64,000 bases of DNA from Synergistales bacterium. Lineage in GTDB: Bacteria > Synergistota > Synergistia > Synergistales > Aminobacteriaceae. The position numbers and the translations under genes were made by a program. The stretch spans positions 1 to 64,000 of the forward strand of contig BNVH01000002.1 in NCBI GenBank assembly GCA_025997955.1. The letters are read 5' to 3'. The notes beneath the pieces were generated by a model. That model was not told the origin of the DNA. It worked only from the letters and a program-made list of their open reading frames with translations, and did not search any database. This document shows positions 1 through 7,181 of the stretch, in pieces; within the stretch, counting starts at the first letter, position 1; every line of letters starts with the position of its first letter.

Positions 1-1
1 A

Positions 2-712
2 GACTTCAGGAAACGCGGGCATTATTATTGGGCAAAGCGCCATGCGCTGAAACTTCCGATGGGCAGCAAGGAAATCTACACGCAGATAAAACCCACAATA
101 ACGATTTGCCTTCTGGCGTTTGACCTTCTGGAGGAAGAAGAGACTTATCGCAATAGCTACAGCATCCGTAACGACAAGAGCGGCAATCGTTTGTGCGCGG
201 ACATGCAAATAATTTATCTGGAGCTGCCCAAATTTCTGAGCTATCTTGGAACTAACTACCCCCGTACAGGACTTGAACGATGGTTATTGTATTTCTGCAA
301 CGAGGAGAGTGCGCGAATGGAAAAGGTAATGGCGGAGGACAAAGTCCTGTCGATGGCGAGAGATGTGGAGTTGGCCTTTTGGGCCGACGAGCGGAAGCGA
401 GAGCGTTATTTTAAGTATCAGAAATACCTGTTGGATCTCTACAGCGACGAACACACTTATGAGTTTTTATTGGAGCAGGAGAGAGAAAAAACAGAACAAG
501 AGAGAGTAAGGGCGGAAAGGGCAGAACAAGAGAAAGAACGAGAGAGAGTAAGGGCGGAACAGGAGAGAGTGAGGGCGGAAAGAGCGGAGCAAGAGAAAGA
601 ACAAATCCAACGGGAAATGGCGTTGGAAATGCTAAAAATGGGGATTGAGATAGAGAGGATCGTAAAAGTTAGCGGTCTTTCTGAGAAAGAGATACGTGAT
701 AGCTGTGAATAA
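2..712 (+). CDS. Rpn-family PD-(D/E)XK nuclease/transposase-like protein, 5'-partial
   Basis: The reading frame is open to the left edge, so the N-terminus lies outside the window; the first internal ATG at 59 is not the true start. The visible part begins with a YYWAK segment followed by a GSKEIYTQIKP-like stretch, which resembles the conserved middle of Rpn / PD-(D/E)XK-transposase proteins. The catalytic D and ExQ residues would lie upstream and are not visible. The C-terminal third is a highly charged coiled coil (repeated ERVRAERAEQE-type units) ending in a conserved tail, MLKMGIEIERIVKVSGLS. Family members promote RecA-independent recombination and usually occur as many paralogues; the next gene carries almost the same tail. 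Function here is inferred by family only. Confidence 0.75.
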   Translation, partial: DFRKRGHYYWAKRHALKLPMGSKEIYTQIKPTITICLLAFDLLEEEETYRNSYSIRNDKSGNRLCADMQIIYLELPKFLSYLGTNYPRTGLERWLLYFCNEESARMEKVMAEDKVLSMARDVELAFWADERKRERYFKYQKYLLDLYSDEHTYEFLLEQEREKTEQERVRAERAEQEKERERVRAEQERVRAERAEQEKEQIQREMALEMLKMGIEIERIVKVSGLSEKEIRDSCE

Positions 713-713
713 T

Positions 714-1235
714 ATGCACAATGGTTTCCATAGCCGGTTCGCGGACTACCTCTTCTTCAACGGCGGTTCTGATTCGTTGCTTATTTTAAGTTTTATCAAC
801 GAAGTGCTTTTTTCCTGTTGGACCGGCATAGATGTAGTGATAGAGATTTTGAAGTCTTTCGTGCCCGAATACTCCAGTACCGGAATCGAACGGTGGCTTT
901 GGTATTTCGACAATGGAAGAGGAAAAGGAAAAGAAATAAAAAAAGCCCTGGCGGAAGATCCTCTCCTTTCGACGGCAAAAGACGAAGTAATGGCTTTTTG
1001 GGCCGATGAAAACGTGCGCGAGTTGCATTTCAAGTACGAGCGACACCTAATGGACGCCTACAGCGACGAACACACCTATGAGTTTTTATTGGAGCAGGAG
1101 AGAGCAAGAGCGGAAAGAGCTGAGCAAGCCAAACGGGAAATGGCGTTGGAAATGCTAAAAATGGGGATTGAGATAGACAGAATCGTAAAAGTTAGCGGTC
1201 TTTCTGAGAAAGAGATACGTGATAGCTGTGAATAA
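714..1235 (+). pseudogene. Internally shortened Rpn-family paralogue
   Basis: Starts (ATG 714; an in-frame GTG lies at 696) two bases after the stop codon of the upstream Rpn gene. The N-terminal segment (RFADYLFFNGG...LLILSFINEVL) resembles the start of the Rpn nuclease domain, but it joins directly to the later ERWLWYF...EDPLLSTAKDEVMAFW portion. About 100 residues that should hold the D...ExQ catalytic core therefore appear to be missing. The last 31 residues are nearly identical to the upstream copy (one E/D change). At 174 residues it is well below the roughly 300 usual for the family. It is probably a decayed duplicate, although the frame is still open and a short product could be made. 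Confidence 0.6.
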
Positions 1236-1243
1236 TAAACACA

Positions 1244-1274
1244 ATGGCTCTATCCACATAACGGATAGAGCCAT
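1244..1274. terminator. Bidirectional hairpin between Rpn pseudogene and flagellin 1
   Basis: Perfect 12-bp stem (1244-1255 with 1263-1274) and a 7-base loop between convergent genes. Read on the minus strand it is followed by a T-rich stretch (ATTGTGTTTATTATTC), as expected for the flagellin transcript. Confidence 0.7.
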
Positions 1275-1323
1275 GTTCATAGATATTTTATCCCGATAAC
1301 GGCGTCTCTCTGATCCTTTGTAG

Positions 1324-3559
1324 CTATCCTCGAATGAGGCTGATGACTGTTTGCGGCAGCTGGTTCGCCTGAGCGAGCATAGACGTGCCGGACTGCATCA
1401 GAATCTGTAGTCTCGTGAAGTTCAGCATTTCCTTAGACATATCGGCGTCTCTGATACGACTTTCGGCGGCTGTCGTGTTTGTGGAGGCGGTTGTCAGGTT
1501 GGTGATGGTGTGTTCTAACCTGTTCTGATACGCGCCAAGCGTCGCGCGCTGAGTGGAGACTTTGTCGATGGCGTTGTCTATAATCGTTATCGCTCGCGCC
1601 GCCGCCTCTCGCGATACCGTCAGCAGGCCGTCAAGCCCAAGCGAGTACGAGGTAATCTCAGTGAATAGCACTGTAAAGTCCTCCCCCTCGTTCGCGCCAA
1701 TTTGGAGTGTCGTCGAGTTGTCCGCGAGGTGGACAAACGTGGTATACGTCCCATTAGCGCTATTGAAGTTGTAGCGCTTCGTTTTCTCGTTCCACGATAT
1801 GTTTATGTTCGCTAAGGGATCGAACTTAACGTCTATATTGTCGGTTATCGCGCCATAAATTATATTGCCTGATACGGTTTGCGTCTCGTTGATGAGTTTG
1901 CCGCTGTGGGCGTCGTATATGGTGACGCTGAACTCGCTTTCTCTTGGCTGTTGAATTGTGCTGAGGCCAAGAGCGTTCAATAAGTCCTCGTTGCCGGAGA
2001 AGTGTAACTCGCCGAGGGCGCCGGGGATGGCGCTGCGGACGAGCATTGTGGCGTAGTAGTGCTTGTAGTAGTTCAAAGTAATCGAATCTGCTACAGCGTT
2101 GCCGTTTGCGTCGTATGACAGGTAACTACTATAAGGATCGCTCGTGGTGAATATGGATTCAGACGTGTTGTCGTGACCGTCTGAGATAGTGCAGAAGTTG
2201 GCCGCGTTCTCCGCGTAAGCGCCATAACCGATACCGAAAGCGATAGCGTCGTTGATCTTCTTCGCCACACTGTACATTGTGTCGTCCGCGTAGAGAGTAA
2301 CGGACATACTTTTACCGTCGCCCTGATAGATGGTTATTGTTTGCGGGTCTCGAACCGCAAAAACACCGTTTGCGTTGTAGAACGTGCTTATCTCGGCGAT
2401 GGTTTTGAGTGTCCTAAGCATTGCGCCGGGTTCGACTCTTATGGTACCAGACGGACCGCCAGCGCCTGCGCCAATCATCTCGGCGCCAGCGCCGCCGGAA
2501 ATACCTCTGGCTGTGCCGCCGCCTGCCGTTATTATGCCGGTTTGGAGATTATAACTGCCATTGATTACCGTTACATCAGCGCCTCTGCCGCCGTCAGGGC
2601 CGCTGACGTTCTTGCCGCCGCCTATGCCCGCTCCGCCGTTACTTCCGGTTGCCGTGGTCGTGCCGCCGCTTATCGTTATATTGCCGCCTGTACCGTTATT
2701 GGAGGCGCCGCCTATTCCAGCGCCTTGATTTCCTCCATTTGCCGTGATAGTGCCACCGTTTATCGCGATATTTCCGCTGCTACCGCCGACGGTACCGGCT
2801 ATGTTGCCTCCGCCGCCTATACCAGCGGCATGATCGCCGCCATTTGCCGTGACAGTGCCACCGTTTATCGTTATATTTCCGACACCGTTGTAGCCGCTAG
2901 GGCCGCTACCGATACCTGAAGCGTAAACGCCTCCTCTTGCCGTAATAACGCCGCCATTGAGCACCAGATCACCACAGGCGCTATTAAGGCCGCCGCCTAT
3001 GCCCGCGCCGTCGAGACCGCCGGTCGCGTCAAGCGTCCCTTGTCCTCCCGTTGCGCTGTAGATAGTCAGTTTGGAACCTACCTGCGCCTCGAGTCCGGCG
3101 TGATAAAAGCTGCTACTGAGCGTGTTGGAACCTTCCAATATAAGCGTCACATCCGCGCCGTTCATATCGAACGCGCAATTGCCGCTGTTACTACTGCTGA
3201 TGCTCGCGTTGGACAGAATGATATTGGCCGTGGTTCCAGCGGCGACTACGACGCGATTTGCGGTCGTCGAGCCGGTTATCTTGTAGGTTGGGCCGCTTCC
3301 GTCGATGGTGAGGAGCCCGCCTGAAAAACTCCAGCCCGTGCCGGAGGTCGCCCCGCTCGCGTCCTGTCCGGTGTTGATGTCGATAATCACATCAGGGGTC
3401 AGATTCAAGGTTGACGCAATCGGCGCAATCTCCACCTCTCTGTCATACGCCACGTCCATGATATTGCTCTTTTGCACCTGCGCTTCCCCAGGCTTGGTCG
3501 TTATTTCTATTTTATAGTTGCCCTCAGTTGAAATCTTTTGGCCGAATTGGTCTTTTTCA
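1324..3559 (-). CDS. Flagellin 1, insert plus C-terminal part (out of frame with its N-terminus)
   Basis: This is the downstream piece of a flagellin whose N-terminus (ending near 3507) lies in another frame; the frame is open up to the C tract at 3560-3577 (first Met codon 3477). In order it holds: a linker; a glycine-rich region of about five repeats of the type NITINGGTVTANGG...GAGIGGG, predicted to fold as a right-handed beta-helix; a variable domain (TIYQGDGKSMSVTLYADDTM, YATMLVRSAIPG, FSGNEDLLNALGL); and the conserved D1/D0 C-terminus (RATLGAYQNRLEHTITNL ... SLIRG) needed for filament assembly. With one extra base, or two fewer, in the tract the full protein would be about 906 residues. 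Without that change this half should not be translated from the flagellin start. Confidence 0.85.
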
Positions 3560-4043
3560 CCCCCCCCCCCCCCCCCCGCACAATGACAGATGTCGAGAGC
3601 TTACCGCTCGACCATAGCGCGGAGGCGTTGCCGTTCAGGAGAAGTTTTTTATTGAACTGCGTCGTGTTTGCTATTCTGTTTATTTCCTCTTTAAGCTGGT
3701 CTATTTCATCTTGTATGTGAGAACGATCTGTTGATGTCAGAGTATCGTTGGTCGCCTGAACTGAAAGCTCACGCATTCTTTGGAGGATAGAATGTACCTC
3801 GGTAAGAGCGCCCTCGGCTGTTTGGATCATAGATATGCCGTCCTGAGAGTTGCGCAATGCCTGATCAAGGCCGCGAATCTGAGCGCGCATTTTTTCTGAT
3901 ATGGCAAGCCCCGCCGCGTCGTCAGCGGCCATGTTGATACGCAGGCCCGTAGAGAGGTTACGAATGGCCTTTTGAAGTTGGTTGTTCGTATTGTTCAGAG
4001 CATTAAGCGCGTAAAGCGCCGGTATGTTGTGGTTGATGCGCAT
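3507..4043 (-). CDS. Flagellin 1, N-terminal D0/D1 part (truncated by frameshift)
   Basis: Start ATG at 4043 is set by the motif MRINHNIPALYA and by a Shine-Dalgarno GGAAGGTGGAG about 6 bases upstream; an in-frame TTG 18 bases earlier lies inside that site and is not the start. Residues 1 to about 165 form a canonical flagellin D0/D1 (RNLSTGLRIN, AADDAAGLAISEKMRAQIRG, MIQTAEGAL, RMRELSVQATND). The frame then runs through a glycine run encoded by 18 G (coding strand) and ends after a short out-of-frame tail (VKKTNSAKRF...). As sequenced, the product is 178 residues and lacks the C-terminal D0, so it should not polymerise. It lies downstream of murJ on the same strand and is about 90% alike to the second flagellin's N-terminus. 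Confidence 0.88.
   Translation of the reverse strand: MRINHNIPALYALNALNNTNNQLQKAIRNLSTGLRINMAADDAAGLAISEKMRAQIRGLDQALRNSQDGISMIQTAEGALTEVHSILQRMRELSVQATNDTLTSTDRSHIQDEIDQLKEEINRIANTTQFNKKLLLNGNASALWSSGKLSTSVIVRGGGGGVKKTNSAKRFQLRATIK
3560..3577. repeat. C18 homopolymer (poly-G on the coding strand) inside flagellin 1
   Basis: Eighteen consecutive C on the + strand, encoding a glycine run just after flagellin D1. Frame arithmetic shows the gene is in frame at 16 or 19 bases and out of frame at 18. The length and position are typical of a slipped-strand contingency tract. Confidence 0.9.
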
Positions 4044-4096
4044 AAAAACTCCACCTTCCAAGTGTCGGTGTAATGGATTAAAATATTCTCTGCTGA
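4044..4096 (-). promoter_or_regulatory. Conserved flagellin leader with strong RBS
   Basis: These 53 bases are almost identical to those before flagellin 2 (63725-63777), while the DNA further upstream differs. They contain the RBS GGAAGGTGGAG. Just upstream on the minus strand are -10-like sequences (CTAAAATACT here, CTACATTATT at copy 2), so the shared segment is probably the transcribed leader. I cannot identify a confident sigma-28 consensus. Confidence 0.5.
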
Positions 4097-4140
4097 GTAT
4101 TTTAGCGTAAAACTATGAAAATGGGTGAGTGAATTTGCAA

Positions 4141-5688
4141 TCACCTTTTGAAAACCGCGTTCTTAATCCAGCGCCATTCGTCAAACCTAAGCGCCAAAGT
4201 CGCCGCTATATAAATTGCTCCACCCGCCAATACGGAACCGAGACACCAGAGAATTCTGATAATAAGAGAGCGAGTCGAGTCGTACCACACGCAATAACAA
4301 TAAAAAAACAACGCCGCGGACATAAGGGCGATAGCGAGAGCGCTCTTGATTATCCATTTTACGGGTACAAGAGATTCGCCGTAATGAATTTTTTTATTTA
4401 TGAAAAATAACCCAAGCAAGCCTGAAAGCGAAAAAGCGACGCTCGGCGCCAAAGCCAAGCCTCCGTACCCCAAGGGGAACATCAAAACGCCGGATAAAAG
4501 CGCCGTGGACGTCACGCTGAAGAGAGTGGTCAAAAAGGCTTCTTTTGGCATCGACAGCGCGTAAAGACCGCGCATGACCACCGTTGAGCAGGCCATGCCA
4601 GGCAAGCCTATCAGACTCAAAGCAAGAGCCCATGACGTGGCCTTCCACGCTGCCTCTCCAAAAGCGCCCCTCACAAAAACAATATGCGTAAATTCCTCCG
4701 ATATAATCATCAGGCCAAAAGTGGCCGGCAAGACTATAAAGAGCGCGAAACGCAACGCTTCGCCAAGGGTACCGCTAAGCTCTTCCATGTTTTTTGCCCT
4801 CGAAAGCTGCGGCAAAACGGCCTGAGAAATAGCTATGACGAAAAGCCCCAATGGCAGCTGTATCACTCTGTTTGCGTAGTTCAAAACAGATATGCTTCCC
4901 TCCTCAAGAAAGGAGCCGAGAAGACGGCTTATTATCGGGTTGAGCTGATTAAGCGATAGACCGGCGGCGTAGGGCAAAAAAAGAACCATCATCTGCTTTA
5001 AGTCGGGGTCCGCGAAATCAGGACGCTGCGGAATCAGCGTTGCGCCCATACCCCTCCCCCACAGCCATTGACTCGCGAAATGCACAAAGCCGCCGCTCAA
5101 GACCGAAAAAGCCAAGCCCAAAACCCCCCAGCGCGACACAAAAAACGGCGCCGAAACGATAAAGGTCAAATTGCTGAACGCCGGCGCGAGAGCCGGAAAG
5201 AAAAACGACCCTAAACTGTTCAGCGTTCCCATAGCCAAGGCCGCAAGAGAGATGAAAAATAAAAAAGGAAACATCCAGCGCGTCAGGCGCGTGGCCAAAG
5301 CGGAAAGTTCGGCGTCAAAGCCAGGCGCTATTATCACGGTCAAAACCGGCGCGAAAATAATTCCTAAAACCGTCACGCAAAGAGACGCAAACATCAGCAC
5401 GCTCATGGCTTGCCCCGCTAAGGACATCGCGCGCGTTTTAGAGTCAGCGCGGGAGAAGACCGGCACAAAAGCTGCGGAGAGCGCCCCCTCCGCCAGCAGT
5501 TGACGGGCCAAATTAGCCAAGGTATAGGCCACGTTAAAAGCGTCCATTTGGCGCGTAGCCCCAAAGAACGCCGCAGTTACGATCTCGCGCGCAAGTCCGA
5601 GTACGCGGGATACGCATGTACCGATCATCATCAAAAGAGCGTGACGCACAAGCGGTGAAGATTTTTGCAAATTATTTGTCCCCTTCAT
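4141..5688 (-). CDS. murJ: MurJ lipid II flippase (MviN family)
   Basis: The 515-residue protein has about 14 hydrophobic segments and the MurJ N-terminal signature (SRVLGLAREIVTAAFFG, DAFNVAYTLANLARQLLAEGALSAAFVPVF). It moves undecaprenyl-linked peptidoglycan precursor (lipid II) across the inner membrane, supplying the same pathway as murC and murB found 40 kb away. Length matches the family. The ATG at 5688 has no good ribosome site; a TTG at 5670 (seventh codon) is preceded at good spacing by AAGGGG and may be the real start. It lies upstream of flagellin 1 on the same strand, separated by about 98 bases that hold the flagellin leader. It is divergent from the fic-hycI gene, with an inverted repeat in between. 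Confidence 0.95.
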   Translation of the reverse strand: MKGTNNLQKSSPLVRHALLMMIGTCVSRVLGLAREIVTAAFFGATRQMDAFNVAYTLANLARQLLAEGALSAAFVPVFSRADSKTRAMSLAGQAMSVLMFASLCVTVLGIIFAPVLTVIIAPGFDAELSALATRLTRWMFPFLFFISLAALAMGTLNSLGSFFFPALAPAFSNLTFIVSAPFFVSRWGVLGLAFSVLSGGFVHFASQWLWGRGMGATLIPQRPDFADPDLKQMMVLFLPYAAGLSLNQLNPIISRLLGSFLEEGSISVLNYANRVIQLPLGLFVIAISQAVLPQLSRAKNMEELSGTLGEALRFALFIVLPATFGLMIISEEFTHIVFVRGAFGEAAWKATSWALALSLIGLPGMACSTVVMRGLYALSMPKEAFLTTLFSVTSTALLSGVLMFPLGYGGLALAPSVAFSLSGLLGLFFINKKIHYGESLVPVKWIIKSALAIALMSAALFFYCYCVWYDSTRSLIIRILWCLGSVLAGGAIYIAATLALRFDEWRWIKNAVFKR

Positions 5689-5702
5689 AGCTAATTTAAC
5701 AT

Positions 5703-5732
5703 ATACAATAAATATATTTAATTTTATTGTAT
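5703..5732. promoter_or_regulatory. 10-bp inverted repeat in the murJ / fic divergent region
   Basis: ATACAATAAA and TTTATTGTAT form a perfect 10-bp inverted repeat separated by 10 AT-rich bases. The roughly 20-bp centre-to-centre spacing, and the position between two divergent genes, fit a dimeric repressor site. A hairpin is also possible. The regulator is unknown. Confidence 0.4.
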
Positions 5733-5739
5733 GTTATCC

Positions 5740-5765
5740 ATAATGTCCTATAATTTTTGTAATGG
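5740..5765 (+). repeat. Repeat copy A (ATAATGTCCTATAATTTTTG type)
   Basis: First of three related AT-rich direct repeats around the fic-hycI gene (others at 5778-5806 and 7100-7128). This copy contains a perfect TATAAT, with TTGTAT 16 bases upstream, so it may also be the promoter of fic-hycI. Confidence 0.45.
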
Positions 5766-5777
5766 TTCATTTTTAAG

Positions 5778-5806
5778 ATAATGTCTTATAAATTTTGTAA
5801 CGACAC
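5778..5806 (+). repeat. Repeat copy B, upstream flank of fic-hycI
   Basis: 29 bases; 26 of 29 match copy C at 7100-7128, which lies just after the fic-hycI stop codon. It contains TATAAA. Confidence 0.55.
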
Positions 5807-5910
5807 GCAAAAATCCCGTTATTCTTAGAATGTCGATAGACAGATTAAATCAAAACCGTGTCCGCCGTGATACTATAAAGTTAAAGAATATGTCAAAAGA
5901 GGTGAGCGCC

Positions 5911-7077
5911 GTGGATAAATATGAGAAAATCGTCGCTATGTGGAAACAATTCCATGTGAACACAAGCGCGGATATTGACTTGCGTTTGAATAATTTTAGG
6001 ATTCTGTTCGCGTATAATTCAGGAAAAATTGAAAACGAGGCAATCACTTATCACGATACGCGGGAAATTTTTGAAAACGGTCGCATTTTGAATTTTACAG
6101 GAGATCCGCGCGCTGTTTTTGAACAGGAAAATCAAAGGCTGTGTTACGAATTTCTGAAAGATAAAATAGCCGCCAAAGAGACGCTGACCGTGGCGTTAAT
6201 CAAAGAAATACACGCCATATTGACGAGCGGAACCTATGACGAGCGCCGCTATATCGCGCAGGGAGAGAGACCCGGACAATTCAAGAAACACGACTACGTT
6301 ATCGGACGTGAGGAAGTAGGATCTCTTCCGGAAGATGTGGAGAGCGATTTACATGAACTCCTTGATGAACTTGAGGAATATAAGGACAGGGATATTCTGA
6401 AAATCGCCTCTTATTACCACGCGCGATTTGAATACATCCATCCATTTGCGGACGGCAACGGCCGGGTGGGGCGAACGTCGCTCAATTACTACCTAATGAT
6501 ACAGGATCATCCTCCCATGATCATATTCGATGAAGATAAGGCCGGCTATTATTCCGCGCTGGAGGCCTACGACCAATCTGAATCATTGGAAGCTATATAT
6601 AAATTTTTACGGCATGAGATCGAACATACTTGGGAAAAAACTTTGGAACGAAGGCTTTTGGTTTGGGGCGTCGGGAATGTTCTCATGGGAGACGACGCCG
6701 TAGGGTGCGAAGTCGTGAGACTTTTGAATGAGCGGGAGATAAGCGCGACTGACTGCGGGACTACGCCTGAAAATTATATCTCGACCCTCAAAAAAAATCC
6801 GCCCCTTACGCTTCTTATCGTGGACGCGGCGGACATGGGGCTTCAGCCGGGAGAGTTTGGGGTTATTACCTTGGATAAATTGGACGCTGTCTTTGAGTCA
6901 AGCCACGGCGTGCCGCTGTCGGTTTTGCTGGCGCCTTTTGAAAATTCCATAGAGATAACTGTTATCGGAATTCAGCCGCTTTCCTTGGCTCTTGGGGCTC
7001 CCCTATCGAAGACAGTCGCGAACGCGGCGCGCAACATAGCTAACCTCATAGTAAGCGGTGAATGGCGGGCTCTATGA
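5911..7077 (+). CDS. Fic AMPylase-type domain fused to HycI-like hydrogenase maturation protease
   Basis: The GTG at 5911 is preferred because AAAGAGGTG lies six bases upstream; the frame is open back to an ATG at 5830 (415 residues, numbering used here). Residues about 30-273 are a Fic protein: the catalytic motif HPFADGNGRVGR is at 204-215, and SGKIEN at 64-69 fits the N-terminal inhibitory (S/T)xxxE(G/N) helix of self-inhibited Fic enzymes. Residues about 276-415 are a peptidase M52 / HycI domain: GVGNVLMGDDAVG, LLIVDAADMGLQPGE and SSHGVPL supply the usual metal-binding D, D and H (about 288, 332, 359). M52 enzymes trim the C-terminus of the [NiFe]-hydrogenase large subunit. There is no stop or start between the halves. 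No hydrogenase gene is in the window. Confidence 0.88.
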   Translation: MDKYEKIVAMWKQFHVNTSADIDLRLNNFRILFAYNSGKIENEAITYHDTREIFENGRILNFTGDPRAVFEQENQRLCYEFLKDKIAAKETLTVALIKEIHAILTSGTYDERRYIAQGERPGQFKKHDYVIGREEVGSLPEDVESDLHELLDELEEYKDRDILKIASYYHARFEYIHPFADGNGRVGRTSLNYYLMIQDHPPMIIFDEDKAGYYSALEAYDQSESLEAIYKFLRHEIEHTWEKTLERRLLVWGVGNVLMGDDAVGCEVVRLLNEREISATDCGTTPENYISTLKKNPPLTLLIVDAADMGLQPGEFGVITLDKLDAVFESSHGVPLSVLLAPFENSIEITVIGIQPLSLALGAPLSKTVANAARNIANLIVSGEWRAL

Positions 7078-7099
7078 GCTCGTATTGTTATGAAATACT

Positions 7100-7128
7100 A
7101 TAATGTCCTATAAATTTTATAATGACAC
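7100..7128 (+). repeat. Repeat copy C, downstream flank of fic-hycI
   Basis: Direct-repeat partner of copy B (5778-5806), 23 bases after the fic-hycI stop codon. Together they frame the gene as a roughly 1.3-kb cassette. Confidence 0.55.
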
Positions 7129-7181
7129 ATAAACGCGAGAAGATGACAGTAATTTTAAAATATTCTAAAATTATAGCGTCT

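Noticed and set aside
2341..2919. 192-residue open frame on the + strand inside flagellin 1
   Set aside because: It is the antisense of the glycine-rich repeats; composition is Ala/Tyr/Arg shadow code and no ribosome site is present.
4097..4140. Sigma-28 promoter before flagellin 1
   Set aside because: TAAA occurs, but no GCCGATAA-like -10 at the right spacing, so I give only a leader region.
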